IMG/VR virus record: IMGVR_UViG_3300042328_001505
Span: 1-46,861 of that record
Source of the DNA: a virus
Strand: one strand, 5' to 3'
Length of the DNA stretch: 46,861 nucleotides
Shown here in pieces: positions 32,101-41,700 of this stretch. A model generated the notes under the pieces. The model worked only from the letters and a program-made list of their open reading frames with translations, had not been told where the DNA came from and did not search any database. Each line of letters starts with the position of its first letter. Within the stretch, counting starts at the first letter, position 1. A program made the translations under genes and the position numbers.

Positions 32101-34970
32101 GTGCCAATAGCAATATTTTTAGTTGCACCGCTAATAGTAGCACCAGTATCAATATTAAGTGTATGGGTAGCAGTTGATTGACCAATTTGAATTAATCCAG
32201 TTTGACCTGTACCACCTAAAGTTAATGTACCTGTACTAGCTGCTGTTCCCAAAGAAGTTGTAGTTGTAGTTGCACCAACTAACGATATTGTATTAGATGC
32301 AGTTAATGTACTAATAAATGATGCACCAGCTGCAACTGACAATGAAGATTGTAATGCAACAGGGTTATAAAAATAAGCATTGCCTCTACCAATTAATTCA
32401 TTATTAAATATAGTTTTAGGATCAACTATAACATGATTACCGATAACTTTTAATGCATTAGTATTTGTTGTAAATTGATATACTCTATCAGCACTATTAT
32501 CAATTAATAAGGCAATATTATTACTAATATCAATATAGATATCACTGATATTACCAATATTAACACCACCTGCTGCAGCAATTAATCTACTATCATAGAC
32601 CGCAGTTGTTATATTCCATGGTGTAGATAAATTATATTGTAATATTGCATCTGCAACTAAACCAACAATATACATTTTAGTGCCATCGCTATTAAATTCA
32701 ATACCGTTTGGTGCAGTTTCTTGAGTAGCAACTGAGAATGTATAAGTAGGAGTTGTAGCAGTAGTTGTTAAATCCCATGGTGTAGATAATGCGAATTGAT
32801 AAACAGTATTATTAGTATCTCCAATAAGATGCATTTTAGTGCCATCTGGACTAAATTCTAACCCAGCTGGAACTGTATCTTGAGTAAATGTATATGAAGT
32901 TACATAACTAGCAGTAGAAATATTCCATGCAGTTGATAAATTAAACTGTTGAACTGTATCAGTAGTTGAATCATTAACAATATAAAAAGCTGTGCCATCT
33001 GGTTTAAAGAATAACGAATGTGGTGTTCCAGCAGTTGTAGTTACACTAAATGATAATCCTGAATAAACAGCAGTAGAAACATCGAATGCAGTAGATAAAG
33101 TATATTGATAGACTGTATCATTGGTTGATCCAATAATATACATTTTAGTGCCATCTGTTGACATACTTAATCCTAATGCATTGGTTTCTTGTCCAGTAAT
33201 AGAAATACTATTAACATATCCCCATCCTTCAACACCACTAGTTTTAGTTAAGATTTCTTGCGTGTTAGATATTTTAAAATTACCATCTACTTCTAATTTA
33301 ACACTTGGACTTGTTGTTCCTATACCAACATTACCAGTTCCTTTTGGTGTCAATAATATATTGATATTAGTATCAGACCCTTGAGCGGATAAAACCGGAC
33401 TATTTCCTGTTGCAGATCCAGTTATTTGAACATAATTAACAGCAGATGTGGTATGCGATATTCTAAATTGCTCGTCTGATACATTAGATGACGTATAAAA
33501 TCTAACGCTACCTCCACCCGTTGCATATAGACCAAAATTTGCCGAACCCATTGCTCCTAATTTTTGAATATTATTCGAATTGTCGCGAGAAAATAAGGTA
33601 TATTGGCCCGTTGTTGTTGCATCGTCAAATTGTACCTGAGTATTAGAACTTGACCCAGTTTTTATCTTAACTGAACCCGTGCCTTTAGCTGCAATATTAA
33701 AATCAATATTCGAATCACTACCCTGTGCAGATATAGTAGGACCAGAACCAGTCGCTGCTCCAGTAACGTTAACATAATTAACAGCAGATGTGGTATGCGA
33801 TACCCTTAATTGACTATTACTGCCAGCACCCCCCGTTCCAAAATTATGAACTCCCGTACCTTTAGTAACGAAGTTAAAAGTTACATTTGTATCAGAACCA
33901 GTCGCTAATAAAGTTGGCCAATTAGTAGTTGATGCGCCATTCGCTTGAATATAGTTAACAGCAGAATCAACATTAGCTACCAAAAATTGAATGCCGGAAC
34001 TTGACCCCGTACGCAATCGAACAGGACCCGTGCCTTTGGTAATCAAATCCAACCCAACATTAGCATCACTACCAGCAACATTAATGGCTGGATAATTACC
34101 AGTTGTTTGACCGTTCAACTGTAAATAGTTTACAGCGGACGATTGACCTGAAACTATAGTCTGAAGAGCGGCACGGGTATAGAATGAGAGTATGCCAGTT
34201 CCTTTAGTTGCAATATTAAAATCTATATTAGTATCCGAACCTTGTGCGGATAATGTAGGACCAGAACCTGTTGCTGCGCCAGTTGCTTGGGCGTAGTTAA
34301 CTGTAGAAGCAGTATGAGAAACCTGAAATTGTTTATTACCAACCGTATTAGTCCAAAACTCGACAGGTAGATTTCCTTTAGATGATAAAACCAAACCAAC
34401 ATTAGTATCGCTACCTTGCGCCATCATACCAACGGTATATCCAGTTTGACTACCAAATGCTCTAGGGTAATTTACAATAGAACCACCAGTACTATACGGA
34501 TGGTCAGTTGCAGTAAATACAACTCCATTAGCAACTGCTAATTTAGTAATTCCGGTACTAACAGCACTTAATGTTAAATCAGTAGAGGGGGCAGTAACAG
34601 AAGGTGTAATAACAGCAGAAGCATTGGCAGTTCCAGACACATCTAATTTATACGCTGGTGAGCTAGTTCCGATACCAACATTGCCTGAATATTGTGCAAA
34701 TTTTATAGTACCAGTATCTAATACTTCGATACTAGGAATACCAGACACATCATTAACAGCAAATATAGTACCAGACAAACTATTAGTGATACTGAATAAT
34801 TGGCCAGCCGATCCTTCAAAACTTAATGTTCCGCTAGAAGTTGGGTATGCTTTTAATGTAATATTCTGAGCTGCAGTTGATGAGTCTGCCCCAGAAAATA
34901 CAATCTTTGGATCTTCGGTAGACGAACCAATATTTGGTGTAATTACGATGTTACGATCATTATATGACAT
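29160..34970 (-). CDS. Very large tail fibre with C-terminal S74 intramolecular chaperone
   Basis: A 1,936-residue protein. Residues 1-560 hold repeated beta modules (VGIGTSSPAYKLDVSG; GSDTNIDFNIATKGTG). About 580-800 are five propeller-like repeats (SMSTDGTKMYIIG ... YQYTLSTAFD). About 1210-1275 is a short collagen-like Gly-x-y tract. About 1380-1745 are four copies of an FYDSDNTAYYVDP unit. The last 113 residues are a peptidase S74 chaperone: Ser1824 in YSDERLK with Lys five residues on forms the Ser-Lys dyad that cuts itself off after trimer folding. Likely a trimeric receptor-binding fibre. A late-type promoter lies upstream. Confidence 0.88.
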   Translation of the reverse strand: MSYNDRNIVITPNIGSSTEDPKIVFSGADSSTAAQNITLKAYPTSSGTLSFEGSAGQLFSITNSLSGTIFAVNDVSGIPSIEVLDTGTIKFAQYSGNVGIGTSSPAYKLDVSGTANASAVITPSVTAPSTDLTLSAVSTGITKLAVANGVVFTATDHPYSTGGSIVNYPRAFGSQTGYTVGMMAQGSDTNVGLVLSSKGNLPVEFWTNTVGNKQFQVSHTASTVNYAQATGAATGSGPTLSAQGSDTNIDFNIATKGTGILSFYTRAALQTIVSGQSSAVNYLQLNGQTTGNYPAINVAGSDANVGLDLITKGTGPVRLRTGSSSGIQFLVANVDSAVNYIQANGASTTNWPTLLATGSDTNVTFNFVTKGTGVHNFGTGGAGSNSQLRVSHTTSAVNYVNVTGAATGSGPTISAQGSDSNIDFNIAAKGTGSVKIKTGSSSNTQVQFDDATTTGQYTLFSRDNSNNIQKLGAMGSANFGLYATGGGSVRFYTSSNVSDEQFRISHTTSAVNYVQITGSATGNSPVLSAQGSDTNINILLTPKGTGNVGIGTTSPSVKLEVDGNFKISNTQEILTKTSGVEGWGYVNSISITGQETNALGLSMSTDGTKMYIIGSTNDTVYQYTLSTAFDVSTAVYSGLSFSVTTTAGTPHSLFFKPDGTAFYIVNDSTTDTVQQFNLSTAWNISTASYVTSYTFTQDTVPAGLEFSPDGTKMHLIGDTNNTVYQFALSTPWDLTTTATTPTYTFSVATQETAPNGIEFNSDGTKMYIVGLVADAILQYNLSTPWNITTAVYDSRLIAAAGGVNIGNISDIYIDISNNIALLIDNSADRVYQFTTNTNALKVIGNHVIVDPKTIFNNELIGRGNAYFYNPVALQSSLSVAAGASFISTLTASNTISLVGATTTTTSLGTAASTGTLTLGGTGQTGLIQIGQSTATHTLNIDTGATISGATKNIAIGTGGVSGSTTGINIGSSTGTTTTNIYGSTAIWGATSRVGIGTDSGGSITLGRLDNTASSPYLDFNSGATTVGYDTRIMATSGNGTAGNGTLSIYTGTLGIGTIGSTIAGAVHIRRDVDGVTNTIIQNRNGTGTPLSALTFITGSVDYSDNRYAQIVSGGNTSNYLAFLTSNGAAPTEKLRIDASGNVLIGSTTNVNSSKLLVNGTIETTTGVRFPDGVTQAVGIPSVSGQNGKYLSTNGSTVSWAAGVGGATGVQGASGVIGYTGATGVQGIQGASGVIGYTGATGPAGTNGTNGATGPAGTNGTNGTNGATGPTSGTATYIASVDSVNRNAAEKLPTTTPQAVRFDFANASTTGTSGNYAGVMTYAPWTGTTASTGDASYQLAFGSTATNGTGYPWLNIRKGIDSTWNSWYSIPLYGANGGGSTGNLYAGVFYDGSNTSYYVDPASNSLLYSAGFLGGNSYFINNDPSGNAIRMVPSSTGTNSILQWVNYAQNTQWTSLLGYNGYLQASTQFRAPSFYDSDNTAYYVDPASTSTLNIVSLPAGAQTINTTTPGTALYQLNFTGQSTADYAQAITWGWSSSGAQAGIYVQSSGSYGTKIYIATTDSFATGSKTALSIDHTGVVQTTRNYLTATSSLRAPIFYDSDDTYYYCDPSSWSRFNIIYPNGWARSGTSSNLNTDFNNTPAGSMRHAGDDASVTNSPGGTWWFYDHYRHSNTSNYWGTQIAWGWEDNSNRLCQRNVSSGTWSSWVEYLSTGGRTYTGSLTMTSSLTGTIFYDYNNTGYYCDPNSSSYLNVIGAAGRIYTGFDSGVSNSISCSAWFRSNGTTGWFNDSYGGGIYQIDTVWVRIYNSKALYVANEIAATGNITAYYSDERLKTNLGNISNSIDIIKSLNGFRYVNNELAKSVGYSKEEIQLGVSAQEVQQVLPEIVSLAPFDMETSEFDGIITSKSGENYLTVDYARLVPVLIEAIKELIERVEKLENN

Positions 34971-34995
34971 TTAAAATCCTACTTTTTATATTCTA

Positions 34996-35003
34996 TATTT
35001 ATC
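34996..35003 (-). promoter_or_regulatory. T4-like late promoter (GATAAATA) for the S74 fibre
   Basis: GATAAATATAG on the minus strand, 25 bases before the fibre ATG and overlapping the stop codon of the upstream LamG gene. Confidence 0.5.
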
Positions 35004-36252
35004 ACAATCCATATCGGCCTCTTAACGCATTGAAACTTTGTACGATATCAGCAGCTGATAATGCTCGATTGTAAATATTAGTAACACCAATTCTACCGTC
35101 AAAACGATTACCGCCACGCACACCTATTGTTAATGTTTTAACGGTATTAGTAATAGCACCAGTTGATGCACTACTAGTGGAAACATAGGACCCATTTCTA
35201 TATATTCGCAATAAACTACCATCATAGGTTGCTACAATATGATGCCATGCATTTACTGACACACTTTCATATAATGTTATCCAAGTAGCAGAAGCTGTAC
35301 CCGCAGAAAATCGTTCGGCAGTAATTTGGGTAGTAGCCCCAGCAGTACCACCAAGAAAGTATAAATTATACCCATCTCGTCCAGACCCAGGATTGCTTTC
35401 ACGGTCAAAAATACCAGTATAATTTGATGCTCCTGGATTTCTAGTAGGATATATCCATGCTTCTAATGTATATGGTGAATTACCCAAGAATTGTAGATTA
35501 GGGTTATTAGCAAAGGTTAATTGTTGCGATTTAGTATAATCATAACTAAAATATCCGCTTGAGTTGTATACAGGCGAATTAACTATAGTTGCAGTATTGT
35601 TGTTATTACTAATATCAGATACTGTAGTAGATTGAGTAATTATAGAACCAGTAGTTGGTGTGTAAGCTGTTAACCCTGTTTTTTTAGTTAATTGTGGACC
35701 AGAAACATATAATCGTTTACCGATTGCTAACGGAGTTGTCCATATTATTGACATGATTGCAGTACCCGCTTGATCTGCAACGGCAGTTAATGATAACCGA
35801 TACCACCCATCACCAATATATTTAAGTTGTTTATCAACAATTACGCCACTATAATCGACCATAGTACTGGATGACAACGTATAATCAACTTGGCGTTGGG
35901 TTGTCCATGCTCTGCCAGTACCTGTCCAAAATCTTAATGATATAATATTAATAGAATCTATATCTCTAACATACCAACTTTGTGTTACTGTATCGCCTGC
36001 AGCAACTGATGATGCCCCTTCATAAATATATTGCGCCCCAGAATTATCAGATATGGTTATGATAGTATATGAGTTATTAACTGGGCCGCCGGTTGATATT
36101 AATGTTTTATAACATCGAGTAGCATTTAGAGAACTTAAACTTTCGCTATCGGGATACAAATTTTCCGATTGATTATAACTTTTAAGATTCACGGGGTCTA
36201 ACGATAATACCAATCCAGAACTTGATAGTTCTGGTCCACTATAACAACTCAT
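35002..36252 (-). CDS. LamG/concanavalin-like lectin protein 3 of 3 (virion adhesin)
   Basis: A 416-residue protein. The N-terminus (SSGLVLSLDPVNLKSYN) is shared with its two upstream neighbours. Residues about 60-190 resemble a CBM-like beta-sandwich; about 230-400 is a LamG-type domain (PYTLEAWIYPTR, AWHHIVATYDGSLLRIYRNG, GRIGVTNIYNRALS), ending FNALRGRYGL. Such domains bind glycans. It overlaps the previous gene by four bases (ATGA). Likely a head or tail surface adhesin that helps the phage hold host or mucus sugars. Confidence 0.78.
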   Translation of the reverse strand: MSCYSGPELSSSGLVLSLDPVNLKSYNQSENLYPDSESLSSLNATRCYKTLISTGGPVNNSYTIITISDNSGAQYIYEGASSVAAGDTVTQSWYVRDIDSINIISLRFWTGTGRAWTTQRQVDYTLSSSTMVDYSGVIVDKQLKYIGDGWYRLSLTAVADQAGTAIMSIIWTTPLAIGKRLYVSGPQLTKKTGLTAYTPTTGSIITQSTTVSDISNNNNTATIVNSPVYNSSGYFSYDYTKSQQLTFANNPNLQFLGNSPYTLEAWIYPTRNPGASNYTGIFDRESNPGSGRDGYNLYFLGGTAGATTQITAERFSAGTASATWITLYESVSVNAWHHIVATYDGSLLRIYRNGSYVSTSSASTGAITNTVKTLTIGVRGGNRFDGRIGVTNIYNRALSAADIVQSFNALRGRYGL

Positions 36253-37541
36253 AATCCAAATCTCCCACGTAGCGCATTGAAGTTTTGTTTGATTTCTAAT
36301 TCAGTTAATGTACGATTATACATCTTAACATTGCTAATATTGGATTTGGAATAATACGAATAACTACCAACATTAGCAGCACCAACACGCAATACACTTT
36401 GAACCCCAGTAAATGGAATAGTATCTATAGTATCAGTTTTTTTCAACACACCATTTAGATAAGTTTTAAAAATTGAACCGCTTTTAGTAACCGCAACTTG
36501 GAACCAATTTCCAACTATTATATCGGTACCAATAACCAAACTAGTTGTATTAGGATTAGCTGGTCCGGTATTAGTCCACACACTATATCGAAGTGTGGTA
36601 GAATTATATAAGAACATACAATGAAACCCTTGATATGCAATTAATGCGCTAAAAGATTCGGTTGCATCATAATTCCCAGGAGCAGAATCATTAATTCTAG
36701 CCCATACTTCTGTGGTATGATCATTATACAAATAGGTTTGAGAGCTTAATAATCCGCTTGTGTTTCGTACAGCATATCCACCTATTTTAGTAGACGCATC
36801 ACGAGTAAAATTTATTGATTTTGTAGTATTATCGTACGAATAATACGATGGATTATTTAATGTAAAATTATAACCATTTCCACTAGTATCTAATAATGAG
36901 GTACTTCTAGCTATAGCTGTGGATATGGTTTTTGTATAATCGGTTAATGATGTGTCGATTTCTAATTGTGCACCCCATAAATAAATACCGGATACACCAT
37001 CCCCGGTGGCAGTCCCATTCCCATTAGCGTCGCCCAAACTAATTTGAAGATTATATGAACCTGATACTGTAGCAGTAAAAGTAATATAACATCTATACCA
37101 ACCATTTGACGCATTAACGATTGTAGTTTGCGAACCAGCAACAGTGCCTGCGGCCAGGTTAATTAAACTACCTGCACCCATGTATGCATTTGGTGATGAA
37201 TTAGCAGTATCAAACCATATCATCGCATTGGTGAACCCAGCTTGTTTTAAATATATACTAAAAATGTAAGTAGTACCAGCAGTAAACTCTGAATAAGTTT
37301 GGTATGTAGATTTCCTGCTAGTTATACCATTATTACCAATTAATTTATCAGCAGTAAAATAGCCATTAGGATCAACCGCAGCATTTGCGGAAATTGTTGT
37401 ACTAGTTCTACTCCAAACAACATTGCTAAAATCTTCACTATATCGCAATAAATTTTCATACTTATTATAACTTTTCGGATTAGCAGCATCTAAACATAAT
37501 AATAGATTACTGGTAACGACAGATGGAGAATGAGATAACAT
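36249..37541 (-). CDS. LamG/concanavalin-like lectin protein 2 of 3 (virion adhesin)
   Basis: A 430-residue paralogue of the genes on both sides: N-terminal NLLLCLDAANPKSYNKYENLL, a first beta-sandwich (about 60-200, with WYRCYITFTATVSGSYNLQ), a LamG-type second domain (about 220-420: HTTEVWARINDS, NWFQVAVTKSGSIFKTYLNG), and a closing FNALRGRFGL. Its start overlaps the previous stop (TAATG), so all three are read from one mRNA. The divergent middle suggests different sugar targets. Confidence 0.77.
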   Translation of the reverse strand: MLSHSPSVVTSNLLLCLDAANPKSYNKYENLLRYSEDFSNVVWSRTSTTISANAAVDPNGYFTADKLIGNNGITSRKSTYQTYSEFTAGTTYIFSIYLKQAGFTNAMIWFDTANSSPNAYMGAGSLINLAAGTVAGSQTTIVNASNGWYRCYITFTATVSGSYNLQISLGDANGNGTATGDGVSGIYLWGAQLEIDTSLTDYTKTISTAIARSTSLLDTSGNGYNFTLNNPSYYSYDNTTKSINFTRDASTKIGGYAVRNTSGLLSSQTYLYNDHTTEVWARINDSAPGNYDATESFSALIAYQGFHCMFLYNSTTLRYSVWTNTGPANPNTTSLVIGTDIIVGNWFQVAVTKSGSIFKTYLNGVLKKTDTIDTIPFTGVQSVLRVGAANVGSYSYYSKSNISNVKMYNRTLTELEIKQNFNALRGRFGL

Positions 37542-38704
37542 TATAACCCAACCCTTCCGCGAATTGCGTTAAAATTCTGATCAATTTCTGCCTGAGATAA
37601 TTGCTTATTGTATATTTTAAATGTTATCAAATCCATGGGAATTTTATAACTAGAATCATTCACCCAACCGGAAATTCTACCAGTACCTGCAGTAAAATTA
37701 CGAGGCGTTGCGTGTTGAGTACCAGCCGTTTGTGATAATGTTTGATTAACAGTATCAATGTACATTTTATTACTTGTATAGGGGTTACTTGATAGTGATG
37801 TATTATTGACCATTACAAAACAATAATGTTTCCAGGTATTCAATAACCCAAGATTTGTTGTTTGAGTTGACGTTAACCCATATCGATCGCTTGCTCCGGT
37901 ATTAAATCCCATGTACCCTCCAACCGCATAAACATCATAACCAGAGAAGCCAAATGGCATAACACCATTTAAACTTTTTAATTTTGCTACCATTTCAACA
38001 GTAATAACATCACCTAACGTTCCTGCGGAAAAATCTGCGTAATTAGTAGAACCATCAAACGTTAACATATTTGAACCAAATACCGGACTAGCATACAAAG
38101 TTGCATTTGTTGGAGTTATAAGATTAGTCCAGTTTGCTCTATTTGGATTAGTAAATGAATTAAAGGTGGTAGCAGATGAAGAACGTTCTACTTGAACGCC
38201 ATCCCACCAAATAATATTTCCAGTGCCGCCAGAATTAGTTCCGTCTAATCGAATAGCAATACCTACTGTATTAGCATTTGAAAAAGTAGTTGTAAACGAT
38301 ACTCGCGTCCAATCTGGAGTTATATTAATTGCCCCAGATGGTGCTTCAACATATCCATTGGATGAATTTAATCCTAATATAAACAATTGTCCTGTTGTAG
38401 TTACAGAACCTTTTACATATGCGCTAACAGTCCAGGATTGACCAGATGCAGCATCAGCTAATTTTATATCTGTTGTATTTTGAAAGGGATCGTCCCCGGT
38501 AATTACCATTTTCATCGGTGTATTACCAACAGGTGAACTCATAGATGTATCACGAGATATTGTAGCACGAGATGCACTAGTCTTCCATCCATACAAATCC
38601 GTTGGGTTAGGATGTACGTTTGGACTAAAACTTTTTGGATTAGCTGCATCTAAATGCAATACTAATCCATCTGTGACAATAGATGGATTATAAGATATTC
38701 CCAT
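37541..38704 (-). CDS. LamG/concanavalin-like lectin protein 1 of 3 (virion adhesin)
   Basis: A 387-residue first member of the trio: DGLVLHLDAANPKSFSPN at the start, a CBM-like sandwich (about 45-180, with WTVSAYVKGSVTTTGQLFI), a LamG-type domain (about 210-375: ITVEMVAKLKSLNG, NTWKHYCFVMVN), ending FNAIRGRVGL. It begins immediately after the stop of the giant collagen-like gene, so its translation is likely coupled to it. The shared C-terminal motif in all three may be a capsid- or tail-docking or trimer-forming tag. Confidence 0.77.
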   Translation of the reverse strand: MGISYNPSIVTDGLVLHLDAANPKSFSPNVHPNPTDLYGWKTSASRATISRDTSMSSPVGNTPMKMVITGDDPFQNTTDIKLADAASGQSWTVSAYVKGSVTTTGQLFILGLNSSNGYVEAPSGAINITPDWTRVSFTTTFSNANTVGIAIRLDGTNSGGTGNIIWWDGVQVERSSSATTFNSFTNPNRANWTNLITPTNATLYASPVFGSNMLTFDGSTNYADFSAGTLGDVITVEMVAKLKSLNGVMPFGFSGYDVYAVGGYMGFNTGASDRYGLTSTQTTNLGLLNTWKHYCFVMVNNTSLSSNPYTSNKMYIDTVNQTLSQTAGTQHATPRNFTAGTGRISGWVNDSSYKIPMDLITFKIYNKQLSQAEIDQNFNAIRGRVGL

Positions 38705-41700
38705 CTAAAACTCCACTTCCATATCGTCTATATCTTTTCTAATAGCAGTAAATGACCAATAAAATGCATATTCTTTTCGATCAAAACAATTCCTATTCAT
38801 ACCAACTGTAAAACAATCATTTTCAATATCTATGCTATCAACCCAAAGAACTTTATTATGTTTAATATTGGTTATTTGAACTTGGCTTCCTGCTATTTTT
38901 ACCAACCCATGAATATAATCGGGCAATTTAATAATTACCGATATGCCAGATATTGTAGCTTCCCCAGTTAATCTAACGCCATGGTATGGCGATTCCAAAC
39001 TACCATATCGCAAACTCATATTTGGTTTAATTGGATGTTCAATCAAAAATGATTTACTGGTGGCTGCAAAAGACCCATTTACGTGTAATTTATATAATGG
39101 CGTAATCCCGATACCAACAGTGCCATCTGCTGTAATGACAAATGGTGTTGAATCAGGGTTGGCTTCGTCTTCTACTACTAACGCATTGCCTGATCCAGTT
39201 TGAGTGATTCTTAATGCATCACCAGCTCCCGAACTAGCCACCCGCACTTGTTGGAAAAAATCTGTTGCCGTACCAACCGCTGCCGTATAAGTAGCTATAC
39301 CAGTAGTACCGTCGGTACTACCATCATAATAGGTTGCTGCAGTTAATCCATTACTTTCGGTATATAATTGGATAGTTATTAAATATTCTTGCCATTGTTT
39401 TTCATTGGAGACTTGGATTTCATAATTACCAGTGCTTAATTTAACTGCTCGAATATGACTACCAGGACCGCTGATATAACAAGCATCTGGTGTGTCTAAA
39501 GTAGTCCCTTCAGTGCGAATACACGCAATATAATATACGTATGTGTCTGCATTAATACTTCCTTGTACCGCGTGATTGGCATTTGGATCAACTATAACAA
39601 TTTTATATCCAGCCGATGTATAGGTAGCAGTTCCCAGCGCAACAGTGACTATTTTACGCCAAGTTCCTGCTGTAGCACTACCGAAATCCAATTTTGTTTG
39701 ATACATTGACAATGATACTGGTCCTGTAGCACCTTGAATACCAGTAGCTCCAGTGAGGCCAACTAATCCAGATGCACCACTAGCTCCTTGCGATCCAGTA
39801 GGGCCAGTTGATCCACTAGCACCTTGAATACCACTAGCTCCTTGAATGCCTGTTGCACCACTAGCTCCTTGTACACCACTAGCACCTCTAATACCAGTTG
39901 CGCCACTGGCGCCTTGAATGCCACTGGTACCTTGAATACCAGTTGCACCACTAGCGCCTTGAATACCAGTTGCACCACTAGCTCCTTGGGGACCATACGC
40001 ATATAATGCTGCTGAAATCCAGGTGCCTGATCCCGATCCGTTGATATTTTGTGAAGTGGTGTTTGCTGTATATGCAGTAACTTCTACATAGTCGGTTGTG
40101 CCGTTAAAATAAGCAATTGTAGATAAATTTTGACCATACCCTGCACCTGTTAAAATCTGTGTTTGATCAATTCCAAGTTGTGTACTTCCGTTCTTTCTTA
40201 ATTGGATATTAGATTGTTGGGTTGTGATAGCACCAGCATCCCACCACACTGCAACATTGATATTATAATAACCAGCAATATTAGGTTTAAATTGACTGGA
40301 TGTTAACCAGTTATTAGGATCAAAATCATCAACGAATGTAACAACTTGATCAGATCCGCTGGTGATAGTTTGAGCTGTTCCATTTTTAACACCGCGAACT
40401 ACATACGAGCCAGCAGTTAAAAATCCGCCATTTGCACCGCTTGCTCCCTGTATACCAGTTGCACCGCTTGCACCAACTCCAGTTGCACCAACACCACTTG
40501 CGCCTTGGGTCCCGGTTGCACCTTGCAATCCTTGTACCCCAGTAGCACCAGTGATACCAGTAGAACCACTAGCACCTTGTGTTCCAGTAGCACCAGTTAA
40601 TCCTACAGATCCACTAGCACCTTGAATACCACTTGCACCTCTAATACCGGTTGCACCACTAGCACCTTGAATACCACTAGCACCTTGAATACCGGTTGCA
40701 CCACTAGAACCTTGAATACCAGATGCGCCTTGAATACCACTTGCGCCTTGAACGCCACTAGCACCTCTAATACCGGTTGCACCACTTGCACCCTGAATAC
40801 CAGATGCACCTTGAATACCACTTGCACCTTGAATACCAGATGCGCCTTGAATACCACTAGCACCTTGAATACCAGATGCACCACTTGCACCCTGAATACC
40901 AGATGCACCTTGAATACCACTGGCGCCTTGTAATCCGGTATCGCCTTTATCACCTGTTCTAGCAAAAGTTATAATTACATCTAATCCATTAGTCAATGAA
41001 GTAGTTCCGGAGATATAACTAACTGGTACCTTAAAATAATTCCCCGATTGTGTTAAAGTACCAGTGATAGCAAACATTGAATACGTTGCTTCATTCACTT
41101 CGTCTTTGATTGAGAAATGCCCTTTTATAGCAGATGTCGAATCATCAATTGTTAATAATAAATTAGTTACTACAATGCTATTGTGATCAGTATTATTGAT
41201 GTATAATACCGTGGCACTAGAAAAAATAGAATTATTAAATTTTAAATAACCAGTGCCTGGATCAGTATCGGCGGTATTAGTTGAATAGAAATAATCAAGA
41301 GCAGCACCACCGAAGGAACCTTGCGGACCAGTAGCACCGGTAATACCAGTTGCACCACTAGCGCCTTGAATACCACTTGCACCTTGAATACCAGATGCGC
41401 CCCTGATACCAGTTGCACCACTAGCACCCTGAATACCAGATGCGCCTTGAATACCAGATGCACCTTGAACGCCACTAGCACCCTGAATACCACTAGCGCC
41501 TTGAATACCAGATGCGCCTTGAATACCAGATGCACCTTGAACGCCACTAGCACCCTGAATACCACTAGCGCCCCTGATACCAGTTGCACCAGATGCGCCT
41601 TGAATACCAGATGCCCCTTGAATACCACTAGCGCCTTGAATACCACTAGCGCCTTGGGTACCAGTTGCCCCAGTTAAACCAGATGATCCGCTGGCTCCTT

